Positions 34,055 to 46,408 of a stretch of 64,000 bases of DNA are shown one piece after another. Source of the DNA: Fragilariopsis cylindrus CCMP1102. Its lineage: Eukaryota; Bacillariophyta; Bacillariophyceae; Bacillariales; Bacillariaceae. The stretch lies in contig FMBT01000337.1 of assembly GCA_900095095.1 (NCBI GenBank), forward strand, positions 124,001 to 188,000, given 5' to 3'. Position 1 is the stretch's first letter. Each line of letters opens with the position of its first letter. Made by a program: the position numbers and the translations under genes. The notes beneath the pieces are model-generated. The model was not told the DNA's origin. It did not search any database and saw nothing but the letters and a program-made list of their open reading frames with translations.

Positions 34055-37000
34055 CTATTCTTCTGTAATCTCGACAAGCAAGTCTCCACCACTAACCTCT
34101 TCGCCAGCTGTGACAACAACTCGTTCCACAACGCCTTTGACAGGTGATGCTACCATTGTTTCCTGAAAATATTGTGGAATTGACAAGGATGAGGAAATAT
34201 ACGGAAGAGGAAATGAACAAAACCATACAATAACTGAAGTACAATCAATTACTCACCATCTTCATTGCTGAAAGCGATACTAATGGAGACCCAACATCGA
34301 CACTGTCACCTTTCTTAACTTTTGTCTCTAGTACCACCCCAGGCATGGGTGCACCAACACTTCCATCATCACCCTTAAGTGCCTTTGGTCGCTCAGTAGC
34401 GGCTTCGCCACCGAGAGATTTGTCTTTAACGGATACCGTACGAGGTGTTCCATTCAATTCAAACTGAATGGTAACATGCCCATCTTGATTTGGCTCTGAT
34501 TGAGCTACTAGCTTAATCATCAAATGCTTTCCCGGCTCGAGACTAATCTCAAGTTCTTCTCCAACTTTCATACCAGTCAGAAATGTCCTGGTATCTAGGA
34601 AGTTTAATGATCCATAATCTCTCTTGTAGGTCATAAATTCCTCGAAGACCGCTGGATATAAGGCAGACGACATCACATCGACGTCACGAATATTTTGACC
34701 AGATCTAACATGACCTCCAACACCTCCTGTCTTATCACCACCCCATTGTTCTTCTAGCTTCTGACGCTCGTTATCAAAATCAAATGGAGCCATTTCAGCA
34801 CCTGGACGACCTTCAAAGGAAACCAAGCCATCCGTGCCCTCAATGGTCTGTCCTTTCAGAACTTTCCTGCGTAATTCTTCAGGAAAACCGAATGGAGGGA
34901 TCCCAAGGTAACCCTGGAAGTACTCGATGACACTTTTTGGAAACGATAATGTCTCTGCTCTTTTGATGATATCTTCCTTGGTGAGATCATTGGCAACGAT
35001 AAATTGTGCAAGATCTCCAGTAACTTTACTCGAGGGAGTGACTTTAATAATATCACCCAACAATTCATTAGCTGTTGCATATGCTTTCTTGACCTTACTC
35101 CACTGCCCAGTCAGTCCTAGTTGACTGCTCTGGAATAAGAGATTAGTATATTGTCCACCAGGCATTTCATGGGTGTACACATCAGAAGAGCCTGTCTTCT
35201 GACCAGATTCAAATGGGGCATAAAGACCACGACATTCTTCCCAATACTCGTTAAGAGACTGGACATCCTCCAATTTTAAGCCAGTGCTATGCTCAGTGCC
35301 ATTCGTACTTGCTACGAGAGCTCCCAAAGATGGTTGTGATGTAGTTCCGGACATAGCATCAGAACAAGCATCTACAACATCAGCTCCAGCTTTGGCACAA
35401 GCCAACATCGATGCAACTCCCGTTCCTGCGGTATCATGGGTATGAACGTGAATCGGCAAATCTGGATGTTGTTGGCGAATCGCGCTGATAAGAATGGTAG
35501 CTGCTTCTGGCTTTAATAGTCCTGCCATATCTTTGATAGCGAGAACATGGATTCCAAGAGCGTGTAGCTCTCTAACATAGTCCAGGTAATACTCCAGAGT
35601 ATACATTCCACGGTTAGGATCAGAAACATCTCCAGTATAGCACACAGCTGCTTCAATAATCCCCCCAGCCTCGCCAACACAATCAACACCAAGTCTCATA
35701 TTCTCGATATAGTTGATAGAATCAAAAATCCGGAAGACATCCATGCCTGATTCTTTCGCCATTCGACAGAATTCGTAGTTCACATTGTCAGGGTATGAAG
35801 TATAACCAACGGCATTTGCCCCTCGAAGTAACATTTGAAGAGGAATATTGGGTACAGCCTCACGTAAATCATTGAGTCGATCCCATGGACACTCTCGCAA
35901 GAATCGCATGGAAACGTCAAATGTCGCACCTCCCCAACATTCAAGCGAATAGCAGTTCGCAAGAGCTACACTTGTAGCTGGAGCAATATTAAGCATATCA
36001 ATTGTACGGAGACGAGTCGCAAGTAAGGATTGATGAGCATCACGCCACGTAGTGTCTGTAACAAGCAATCCATCGTTACCTCTAACAGCACGAGCAAATG
36101 CCTCTGGGCCTTCCTCATCGAAAATAATTTTCAAATTTTTCTTGTCGGTCTCATTTCTGGTAGGAGCAATTCCAGGAATGTATGGGTCGACAGAGACTGG
36201 TGGACCACCGACAGCTCCAAGTTCTTTGGGTGTACCATTAACTATGACATTTGCAATATATTTCAATACTTTTTGTGCACGATCTTTTTCATGAAGAGGA
36301 GCCAGTAACTCAGGATTTTGTGCAATGAAACCAGTGTCAACAACACCATCTAAAAATTGTTCATTTTCAAGAACATTGAGTACGAAGGATTTATTAGTCT
36401 TCACTCCACGAACACGAAATTCGTTTAATGCTCTGATCAATTTCGCTGCAGCCTCTCGTCGTGTACGTGCCTTGGCCGTAATCTTAACAAGTAGAGAATC
36501 GTAATGAGGAGTAATCTTGGCCCCAGGAAAGCCAGGTCCATCATCGAGCCGAATACCCATTCCTGTTGGCAGGCGAAAGACACTGATTGTACCAGTATCA
36601 GGCCGAAAATCATGCTCTAAAAAATTAGGAGATGAAAAAGAAAAGAAGACGAAACATATTGAGTATAAATACTACCGTGGAAAATATTATACTTGCAGTA
36701 ATTTTGAGACTTCCAATTCGCTCTTCCTTAGTATAAGAATTGACTCAATAATGAACAGTTTACTTACCAGGGTCTTCCGTAGTTACCCTACATTGCAAGG
36801 CAAATCCACTGGGTTCCGGAATATTGTCTTGAGTCAGTCCAAGATCTAGAAGTGTTTTACCACTAGCAATTAAGATCTGAGATTGTACAATATCAATACC
36901 CGTGACTTCTTCTGTTACGGTGTGCTCAACCTGTACACGAGGATTAACTTCCATGAAATAATGCTGCCCTTTTTTGTCAACAAGGAATTCTACAGTTCCA

Positions 37001-38258
37001 GCATTTAAGTAATTGTCACTCTTCAATAGTGCAACAGCATCGTGTAAAATAGCCGCCCGAGTCTCTTCGGATAAATCTTGAGCCGGCGCACATTCGACAA
37101 CTTTTTGGTGTCGACGTTGAACAGAACAATCGCGATCCCATAGATGCACCACATTACCGGTACCATCCCCGAGGCATTGTACCTCTATATGACGAGGAGT
37201 ATCAACATATTTTTCGACAAAGCATCGACCGTCACCGAATGCAGTTAACGCCTCATTGCTAGCTTGAGTAAACATTGCCTCTAGATCTGGTTCAGTGGGG
37301 ACGATACGAATACCACGGCCGCCCCTCCCATGAGGGCCTTAACAATAACAGGATATGAACATTTGTTGGCAGGGTCAGCAATCCATTCTCTTGCCTGCTT
37401 GATAGTTTCAAATGCCTCTTCTGATCCAGCCACGACTGGTACATTAGCAGCAACAGCCATATTTCTAGCGGTTGCCTTATTACCAAAATTATCTAAATTT
37501 TCTACAGTCGGTCCGACAAAGGAAACACCATTCTCTCGAAGTTTTCTTGCAAAGTCAGTATTTTCACTTAAGAACCCATAACCGGGATGAACCGCTTCGA
37601 CATCATTGTCAACACAAATTTTAACAATAGTACCAATATCAAGGTATTGTGCAACAGGTGATTTGGATTGATCTAATTGGAATGCTTGGTCTGCCTTGTA
37701 ACGATGTTGTGTGAATCGATCTAACAAAGGAAATAGGAAAGGAAAAAGGCCGAATGGGATCAACTTGATGAAGTAAGAATTTGGATTCAATTTTTGCATT
37801 TCTCATACTATTTATATCAACTTCTTTTATATATATATTTTTACCTACGACGTACCTTCGAGTGAATAGATACCGACTGTTGATATACCTAATTCAGATG
37901 CAGCACGACTAATCCTTATAGCAATTTCACCTCGATTGGCTGTCATTAATTTCTTAAAGGGTTGTTCTACATTATTAACACTCTTCTTTGGTGCCATAGA
38001 AGGATGATTCACCCTAACATTACTGTAGTTTCTATTACATGTAGTGTCTAATGAAAGTAGCAGCGACGACGGAACTTCCTGCTGATTTGATGTTGGCAAG
38101 GAAAGAAGAACGGACGTCGTCGATATCGCCCGACGACTCTTATTCTTCGCTCCAGTTAAGAAAGAAGAAATAATACCATCATTGCATTTGTTACTTCTAA
38201 AACGATTACTAGTAGATTGTCGTCTCACTGCATGACGGATAATCGAGGCTCGAAACAT
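34055..38258 (-). CDS. PC: Pyruvate carboxylase, biotin-dependent
   Basis: Carboxylates pyruvate to oxaloacetate, feeding the TCA cycle and gluconeogenesis. Exons: 38258-37856, 37720-36768, 36616-34257 and 34162-34055. The order is an Arg/Ser-rich presequence (about 1-95), biotin carboxylase ([43 protein letters not shown]), carboxyltransferase ([27 protein letters not shown]) and biotinyl domain ([15 protein letters not shown]). The last intron splits the biotinyl motif right after AMKM. Near 37315 the frame changes within the ATP-grasp glycine loop [13 protein letters not shown]; one missing G in a G run explains it, and with it the total is exactly 1274 residues. A mitochondrial location is inferred from the leader. 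It diverges from the aldo/keto reductase gene 490 bases away. Confidence 0.95.
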
Positions 38259-38748
38259 GGTCAGCGGTAGTGGTCACTAATAGAACGATATCTATCCTAT
38301 TCTTGTCGTTAATATTAATGTTTGTACAGCATTATGGGCGTTTGTGCACCCCGCCAATCCCCAATATTCAATATACTGTACAGTGCATAGAACATACAAA
38401 AAATATCGTATCTTTTCGTGATTTTTCTTGATTTCGATGACATCGAAGACATCACCAAAATCAAACAATTATGCCTTCTTTTTGTTCTTTGCATAGAGTA
38501 TGTCGACGCGTACATTTTACCATTCGTGATTGGGGTGCTATGATGAGTATGCAGAGACTAAGATCATTTTTTTCCAGAAATTGCGCCCTGGAAGAAAATT
38601 GCCTCATTCATTCCACTTTTCCACCACGATTATCAAATTAGGAGGAATACATTTCATTAGATGAAGAAGATGACACGATAGGAATACAAGTCCGCACGAA
38701 AGTTTTCGAGGTTAACTTTCTCTTGTTATCATCACAACACGCCATAAC
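38259..38748. other. Shared promoter region, pyruvate carboxylase / aldo-keto reductase
   Basis: 490 bases between two divergent starts, so it holds both promoters. No ORF with support. No CRE-like palindrome or other clear motif was seen. Confidence 0.5.
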
Positions 38749-40319
38749 ATGACACCTCGTCGTCTGAATCATATTCTAATCATATCAGCTGCTGCTATTT
38801 CCCCATCAAGATCGATAAATTGTCTCAGATATAGTACTTCTTCTTCTTGCTTTTCTATCATGGAATCACTACCGTCGTCTCGAAGAAAACGAAAATCGAG
38901 ATCGTCTTCTTCTTCGACGACGACTACTGCTCAGACCGCCAAAATAATAATTGATAATGATGACGAGTTGTTTTTGGAAGTTAGTACACGTAGCGGGGAG
39001 AATAAGGAAACTATTTTCCATGACAAAACTATGGCAGCTGATGCTACCAAATTAACTGATGGTATCAAATTATTTAGTAGTCACATCAGCAGTAACAAAA
39101 ATAGTATTAGCAGCAGTAGTATTATCTTACCCTTTATCGGTTATGGAACATATAAACTGAAGAAAGAAACAGTAAGAGAAAATACTCTTGAGGCTATACG
39201 ACGAGGATATCGATGTATTGATACAGCATTTATTTATGGTGGTGAAACTACAGAAAAGCAAGTTGGATTAGCAATTGAAGGTAAGACAAGACGTGCAATC
39301 GTGGACGTAACGAAAAAAGATTGAGTATACTGTTTAAAATAGAAATCGTCGTCTCATCAAGTTGCTAACAGACTTCATCCTTAATTTCTTCACCATAAAA
39401 TATATCCTGGTTTTCGTTCAAAAATCACAATAAAGATGCCATAGATGAAGGTGTACTAACAAATGGACGTCAAGATTTGGTAGTTATTACAAAACATTGG
39501 AGAAAATATCATGGATACGATAAAACTAATGAATGTTTACGATTAAGTCTAAAACGATTACAATTGGATTACATCGATCTTTGGCTTATGCATTGGCCTG
39601 GACCTGCATGGACGACAATGAATCGACGAAAGGATCTAATTGCCGAACATGGACCGTGGCATTACGCTGTTCATTTCAAAGACGAACTACCAAAAATACG
39701 AGCAGAAACATACCGAGCAATGGAGGATGCCGTTAAGAGTGGAAAAGTGAAGTCGATTGGTGTATGCAATTTTACTATTAAGCATTTGGAAAGTCTCAAA
39801 AAGACTGCTACGATTTGGCCACCAGCAGTAAATCAAATAGAGTGTCATCCACTGAATTTCTTTGCTCAAAAAGAATTGGTAGAATATTGTAAAAAGGAAG
39901 GAATTGTTGTACAAGCCTACTCCTCTTTGGGTGGACAAGATGCTGGTAAAAACTTTTGGAGATCACTTTATCCACCATCGAAAAGAGGAGAAAAGAAGAA
40001 ACCAGTAGTGACTAATCTTTCCAATACACCTCCCGTTATGAAACTAGCAGAAGAAACGAATCGTACCCCAGCACAAGTCCTACTAAGATGGGGTCTTGAA
40101 AAGAATTTTGTACTGGTTCCTAAAACATCGTCGAAGGAACGGATGATAGAGAATGCAGAAGCACTAAATTTTTCATTATCATCCGAACAAATTGATAGGT
40201 TGGAAATTCAACTACACCATGCCTTGACGGAAGCAGCGAAGGTAGAAGATAAAGATATACAATCCATGGCTAGACTATGTTGGCGAAATGATCCGTTGCG
40301 TGATCTTCTTTTTGAATGA
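38749..40319 (+). CDS. Aldo/keto reductase
   Basis: NADPH-dependent carbonyl reductase of the AKR superfamily; the substrate is not predictable. Exons 38749-39280 and 39436-40319 (phase 1) give 471 residues. The catalytic tetrad is visible: Asp and Tyr in CIDTAFIYGGE, Lys in VVITKHW and His in LMHWPGP. IPK-type cofactor-end motifs appear as VPKTSS..R..EN. The AKR barrel fills about residues 125-440; the N-terminal 120 residues are Ser/Thr/Arg-rich, beginning MTPRRLNHILIISAAAISPSRS, and may be a targeting sequence. The C-terminus is longer than usual (about 30 residues after the last family helix). The acceptor is taaag, weak but the only one that keeps the DAIDEGV...TNGRQDL helix. Confidence 0.93.
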
Positions 40320-40347
40320 TAAATATAAAAGGTCGGATAACAGCTCT

Positions 40348-41447
40348 TTAAGAAAGACTCTTAACAAGCAAAAGTTCTCGAATATTGCCTGCACCATTGT
40401 CGTATACTTCTAATGTTTCGATATGGAATTTGTGGGTGGTATTTTTATGTAATGCATCACACAAACACCTCGTTCCTCCACCTACACCAAAATAATATCT
40501 CTTGGTAGAAATATATGCGATACCCGTTCCAGGTTTTAAATGTCTTGACAAAAGTTCTGCAGTTTCTTTAGCAGCACTTTCAGAATAGGTTGTTTCTGAA
40601 GCCAATATATAGTCATAAAGTCCATTTTTAGGTACTGCAGATGGTTTGATGGGTTGTTGTTGTTGTTGTTTCGTCGTAGCGCCATCATTATTATTATCTA
40701 AAAGATCCTCGGACATCGTCAACCAATCTCCCGCTCCAAAAGCAACGTGATTTTTAGCCAGTTCGCAATCTGCTGTGGTTGGTTTATTGTACTTGCAGTA
40801 GTGGTAGTCTTTGAATGAGTATAACTTACGTTTATAGCAACATTCTGCATTGTTACGTCTCTAACAACAAAATCATTGTAATCGGAAAAAGTGACAAAAC
40901 AATCGGATTTTTGTTTTGAGATAGCATGTTTCAAAATCCAAATACTTGGTAATGCATGACCACAACCGAGCTCAAGAACATGTCCCTTAAAGTCAATATT
41001 TTTATTCTTATTATTCTGACTATGAAAGTATCGGCATAAGTCCATACTACATTCCCAGACCTTGAGTCCACCCTCATAAACACCTGGTACTAAATCTGAG
41101 TTGTTGTTATTTTGGAACGACGATGACTCTTCTCGTACTCGAAGAACGTAATCATTCACGTCATTGCCGTCGTCGTTATCAACACACATTTCATCACCCT
41201 CATCATCATCACATTTTTTTCTTTGTGCGACACATATTAATTCATTTTCAGGGTATTTTGCTTTTTGTAGGAAGGAATCGAAAAACGTTTCCTGGCGGAT
41301 CCACGTAAACGACGAATTTCTGCCCGTCTTCTCCGGTTGTTGTTGTTGTTGTTGTTTCTTCACGGTAGCTTCAGATGATCCAGTACGTGCAGTTATGGAA
41401 GCGTTGTTCTTTTCTGACACGCCGCCAAAGTTGAAAGAAAACGACAT
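40348..41447 (-). CDS. METTL18: METTL18-type protein histidine N-methyltransferase
   Basis: SAM-dependent methyltransferase resembling METTL18/Hpm1, which methylates a histidine of ribosomal protein L3. Two exons, 41447-40830 and 40791-40348, are separated by a 38-base intron (gtaagt...gcaag) and together encode 353 residues in one frame. Motifs are DLVPGVYEGGLKVWECSMDL (diagnostic for METTL18), the SAM site VLELGCGHALPSI, FSDYND, GAGDW, DYILASETTY and YYFGVGGGTRCL near the C-terminus. The N-terminal region carries Gln and Asn/Asp runs. Without the short intron the gene would look frameshifted; with it the reading DWL...SETTY is continuous. It converges on the aldo/keto reductase gene with only 28 bases between stop codons. 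Confidence 0.88.
40792..40829 (-). other. Candidate 38-base intron in the METTL18-like gene
   Basis: The sequence begins GTAAGT and ends GCAAG. Removing it brings the two METTL18-homologous parts into one frame (FSDYND...NVAIN joined to YNKPTTADCELAKNHVAFGAGDW). It is far shorter than the other introns here (about 100-290 bases). Confidence 0.6.
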
Positions 41448-41878
41448 AAGGCTTTGGTGAGTTTATCTTTGCCAGTTGTTAATAGTATTTTTTAGTTTTG
41501 TGTTATTTGTGATGATGTTTGATGTTTGAGATTGAGATGTTAATTTTGATTTCAAAGTAATTCGGGGGTATGCTGGATTTTCACCCAGCTTCCCCCGATT
41601 CATTAGCTGGATCTTTGATATCATCAAACTAGTACAGTAGTATTCGAATTTTACCATGGAAGGACTGTGCCATCAAATTTCGTTTCCATTATCTGCTAGT
41701 TCTATGGATGATATTGATATTATAATTAATGTGAGACCAGAATTTGGGTATACTGCGTATCTAGCTGCCGATGTCAAATTAGAAATTTTGTAAAATAATT
41801 TTAGAAAAACTTGAAAGATAACAAGTGAATATTTTTACAGTATTGACGCAACACAAAGTTTCTTAAATATTGTACTAG

Positions 41879-43547
41879 CTACCATGAGGCTATAGTTGTT
41901 ACAGTTGCCACCATCATAGCACAAACTCCAAGTCCAGCTATGGCCCAATTATATCTTCTCCTTCCTACTGAAAGATTTGGATCTAGATTATTATGGATCA
42001 ATGGCGGAAAAATAAATGCAAGAGGACAACCAAGCATACCACCCATCAAGCTCACAACTTTATCGAGACTGTTCATCGTTACAACAGCAACAAGAGCTAA
42101 TACACAAACAATTGCGGAAGCAATAAAATTTCTGTTTTGAAGATGTTTCGTTGGTTTCCCGCAGGTACTATCCATTGCTGTTGCAATTGAACGGGTAGCA
42201 ATCTCCAACGATGGGAAGTTTTGTAACGGGAACGTAAAAATAACTGCAATGCTATATGCAAGTTGAACAGTTGTCGCAATCTTTCCTCGTGGTAGTGAGG
42301 TTGTCATCACAATACTAACACCATCTCCAAATGACATCCAACAAAAGATACCAAAAATAGAATAGAAGCAAATGATACACATAATAACTTTCTGATAGAC
42401 AATGGGAAACTTTTTACGATCCTCTTCTCGATATACAGCTTCTTGAAGTGGAACTAACAATGTGATAGTTCCTTCAAATAGCAAGACACTTGTTCCGATA
42501 AATAAAAACCACCCGCTACTATTGAACGTATCAAGATTTTTAAATCTGAACATGATTTCTTCCGTCGGTCCACGTCCTTCAACATTTTTGATCGCATCAG
42601 AGAATGCAAAGCCTAGGCACGTAATTAATCCGTATAGGATTAATGCATTGGCGAGTAGATTGGTAACGGTTAATTTGCGTATATCTCGGACCCAGGACAT
42701 TGGTATTTCATATATTAGCATAATAATTATAAAATAGGATGGATCAAGGTCATAACCGAAAACGATATTTGTTACAACCTTCAAATTCTGTGGAACGAAT
42801 ATCAAGTATGTTAAAACAACACCTGATTGCATTAATGCGATACCAATTTTTACAAATATTTCACCAGTATTACCAAGTGCACGATGTGCTAATTCCGGAT
42901 AGGAAAGAATAGTTCTTTTCGGATTCTTATTTGGTAGAAGCATATTTGAGTTACTGTTGGACTTGGTACTTTCAAGTTTCCAGGCATCCAAAAGACAAGC
43001 ACTACTACTTAAAATAGAACGTCGATAAAATTAATATAGGAATGGCAACAGCCCAACCTGCATTTGCGAATGCGTGGGGCAAATAAAGAATTGCGGGTCC
43101 TACCATGCCTTTGATAATTCCTAAAACAGCGGACGTTAAATCACCTCCTTTTGGTGCTTGTTCTTCTCCAGTTCCAATATCTTCATGCCACCTAGGAGGG
43201 CGTCCCATTAGCTCTCTCCCCTCCTGGTCATCATCTGGATGGTCATGCTGTGTAAATATCGCTCTCATCCGTACATCGGCAAAGTCAGGATGTAGGAAAC
43301 GCTCATGGAAAAATTCTGTCAAAGAAGATAATGGAGCACTTGCTCGTTCTCGAACTTGACGACGAGGTTGACGTTGATGTTGTAAACCAAATTCTTTCGC
43401 CATTTCTGCAAGCCGATTCGTATCTTCTCCTGCAGTGTATGTTTGCATATGTGGTTTAGACGAAGTAGTGCCACCATTATTACTATTCCCCGCGGATATA
43501 GCGCCATAGTCCAACGTACTAAGTGGAACCAACTTATCGTCGTCCAT
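41879..43547 (-). CDS. AAAP-family amino acid transporter (vacuolar Avt / SLC36-like)
   Basis: Multi-pass proton-coupled amino acid transporter, likely in the vacuole or plasma membrane. The ATG at 43547 starts a 130-residue hydrophilic tail, then GGDLTSAVLGIIKGMVGPAILYLPHAF, the classic first helix of the family. The second part (to 41879) contains about ten more hydrophobic segments, with LSYPELAHRALG, LVPLQEAVYREEDRKKFPIVY, FCWMSFGDGV and IFTFPLQNFPSLEI. The two parts are in different frames, joined near 43012-43020 (ILILSTF... to SSSACLLDAWKLE). One extra or two missing bases explain this; I cannot tell which, and no splice site fits. Length would be about 555 residues, normal for diatom Avt-like proteins. 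Confidence 0.85.
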
Positions 43548-44071
43548 CTTGTCACAGAAAAAGGTATGTTTTTGATTTCTTATCTCTCTCTTGAAAAAGA
43601 AAAGAAAGAAAGAGTTGTATTCCGTATCGGAGGAGAGTGTTGGAAAGAATGCCTTGTTTATAAACTTTAAACTTTGCTTGTACTGTATTCAGTATCAGCA
43701 CAGATCTCGAATACTTGTGAAAGTTCAAAAAGTTAGGGGGGCGAACAACAAAAAAGGCAGCACGTCGTCGCTTTCATATTTTGAATCGAATGAATCGAAT
43801 GTGGGACTGTCGCGGGACTCAATCTCGAGATTCGACAAAATTCAAACCTCATTTTTTGCCTCAAACTGGTGTGTTGTGTTACGAGCGCCATGCACTTTCT
43901 CATCGATTCTCTTGTGTAGATTCGTTCTCATTCGATTTCATTATTGAGCACTACTAATGGATGTTAAGTTTGAAGCAAATGTAAACGAATGGTTCCCTTT
44001 TCAAAAAAAATCCTTCGACGTCACAGAAAAATCTACTAGAGAAACAAAAAGAAAGAAAAAATTTAACAATA
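43548..44071. other. Divergent intergenic region, amino-acid transporter / ArsJ-like gene
   Basis: Contains both promoters. Open frames here (43591-43947) lack homology. No motif is singled out. Confidence 0.45.
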
Positions 44072-44281
44072 ATGAACTCGACAAAACAAGAGACAAAATG
44101 CGACGATGAGGAGGCAGCAATGATACTTGGTGGTGCTTCTGCACCCGATGTGAGAAACGAAGAATGTGATATAATGATGATGTTTTCGATGAAAATACTG
44201 CAGCAAATTACGAATCAGACCAATCAATTATCGGTCACAACAAACAGACGACTCAAACGTAGTACAAGAAGAAGAAAATAA
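44072..44281 (+). CDS. Short ORF upstream of the ArsJ-like gene (uORF or N-terminal extension)
   Basis: 69 residues, polar, ending one base before the ATG at 44283 and in another frame. It could be a uORF, or the true N-terminus if one base is missing at the join in AAGAAGAAGAAAATAAG. No homology is recognised. Confidence 0.3.
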   Translation: MNSTKQETKCDDEEAAMILGGASAPDVRNEECDIMMMFSMKILQQITNQTNQLSVTTNRRLKRSTRRRK

Positions 44282-44282
44282 G

Positions 44283-46304
44283 ATGCCATTATCCAACATC
44301 AATGCAGAATCGAATAACGACAACAACGACGACGAGAACGATTCCGTCTCAGAGCCAAAAAAGGAATCTTTCCTGGAACAGGCAAGCAGCAAGGCACTTC
44401 GACCATTCGTTATTATTAGTTCCAGTTATCTATTATATACAATTACAGATGGAGCTATACGAATGATCGTATTGTTACAAGCATACAAATTAAATTTCAG
44501 CGCTTTGGAGGTTGCCATTATGTTCTCACTTTATGAATTGGCAGGTGTATTTACAAATTTGGTAAGTCAACTCAGTCAGTAAAAAAAGCCAGTTGGGGAA
44601 AAACAAAGCAAAATTAAGATAACAAAAAAACATGATTTAGAATTCGATTCAATTTTTTATATTATCTGCAACGACTTACACGTAATTCTGTTCAAATATT
44701 TCTCCCGAAAACATCATTGTATACTTACTTAACTCTATTCTTTTTGTCCTATTATAGGCTGCTGGTGTTATGGGAGCAAAGTGGGGGATTAAGTTTACGC
44801 TTATTTGTGGGTTAACTTTACAACTATTTGCCTATGGTCTACTTTTCGCATGGAATGATGATTGGCCTAAAAAGAGCGCTATCATATACGTAACCTTTGC
44901 TCAAATGTTTGCTGGTGTTGCTAAAGATCTCACTAAACTTGGAGGGAAGACAGTTACTAAATTGGTACGATATACACATCAAGTATGCTGTTTTTGTAAC
45001 TGTTAATTTTATTGTTATTGTTATTGTTATTGTTATGGATGATGTCGTCTTCTTCTACTTCAAAAATAATTTATCTGCCATATTTATATTCATGCTTACG
45101 TATATACCATATAATGTGTATTTCATTTTTTCATAATCATATATATTATTTAACAACAGGTTACTCCAGAAGAACAGGAAACAAAGCTATTCAAATTAGT
45201 ATCTCTGATAACTGGATGGAAAAATTCTCTCAAGGGTGTCGGTTATTTTTTAGGTAGTGCATTGATTTCGATCAATTATGAATTAGCACTTGGTGTAATG
45301 ATGGGAATCGTTTTGCTTGCCATGCCATGGGCAATTTTAGGTCTGGACAAGAGTTTAGGAACAGCGAAGAGAAGAATGCAAGTTTCCGTGAAATTTTTGT
45401 TCTAGATAATAGGAATTTAAATTGGCTTAGCTTGGCAAGGCTGTTCCTGTTCGCATCTCGTGACTTTTGGTTCGAAGTTCCACTTCCGTTTTTCCTTCGT
45501 AGCCCATCCTGTGAAGGATTAGGCGAGACGCAATGTTTTGATAGTATAAGCGATTGTACACGTGGAGCAATCTGCGGAAGTGATGGATTATGTGCCAATA
45601 TGAATGTGGGCGGTGGGTGTGGCGGCTTAGGTCTATCGAGAGTTCTTGTCGGAACAATTTTAGGAGGATATATTATTCTTTATGGGCAGGTACAATCTTG
45701 GACGCCCCAGACTGTGACTACACCACTATCGCAAACACCTCCCAACAAACTTACCGAGATACTTTGGGGCTTCGTTAATTGTCTTCCAACGTTGGTAATG
45801 TGGATAGTCATGACATGGGGACCAGCATTTATGAACTACGAAGTAACAGCAATGACAACTTGGATCATTGCCGCCGTCGTTGCATTCGCATTTATATTCG
45901 CAATCAACTCTTCCATCCATTCATTTCTGGTTGTGAAATATGCCAGCAAAGACAAAGTTGCTGCAAGTGTTGGGTTCTACTACATGAGTAATGCATGCGG
46001 TAGATTGTTTGGGACACTTGGAAGCGGATTCTTATATAGCTACGTAGGGGAAGACTATGGCGATGCTGCTGGTAACGATGCAGTTGCTGGATTGGCTTCT
46101 TGTTTCTTGGCTGGTACGATATGTAGTCTACTTGCAGCCGCGATCACTTTTAAGATAGATGATCAACAAAGTGGTCTAAAATGTGGATCCTGTTTGACGA
46201 TTATACCGTCTCGCGAAGAAGAGCCCTCATCAATAATGCAAGAAGTAATAGTAGTTGATGGAACTGATGATCATAATGTGACCCTTGATGACAAAAAGAA
46301 CTGA
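44283..46304 (+). CDS. ArsJ-like MFS transporter
   Basis: Related to ArsJ, the bacterial MFS permease that exports 1-arseno-3-phosphoglycerate. Exons are 44283-44561, 44758-44964 and 45160-46304; about 543 residues. ArsJ signatures are YTITDGAIRM in helix 1, FSLYELAGVFTNL, GVAKDLTKLGGKTVTKLV, GWKNSLKGVGYFLGSALIS and RLFLFASRDFWFEVPLPFFL. Compared with bacterial ArsJ there is a Cys-rich insertion (about residues 305-345, CEGLGETQCFDSISDCTRG..CGSDGLCANM), probably an extracellular loop. The N-terminal 30 residues are polar. The frame changes near 45375 (KSLGTAKR... to KNASFREIFVLD); one missing A in AGAGAAGA explains it. In bacteria arsJ sits beside a GAPDH gene; no GAPDH is in this window. Substrate and membrane are inferred. 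Confidence 0.82.
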
Positions 46305-46408
46305 ATTCGAACATTATCCAATCCAATTTTTTAAATAATATATAATTAATCCATTTTCCTTTGCAGTTTTATGTCACCTTTTCGATTTACTCCTAGAATA
46401 AATCATTA
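46305..46408. other. Short spacer after the ArsJ-like gene
   Basis: AT-rich 3' flank; nothing distinct. Confidence 0.4.

Noticed and set aside
45375-45420. Programmed frameshift in the ArsJ-like gene
   Set aside because: No slippery heptamer or downstream structure is evident, and similar breaks recur in unrelated genes, which favours sequencing indels.
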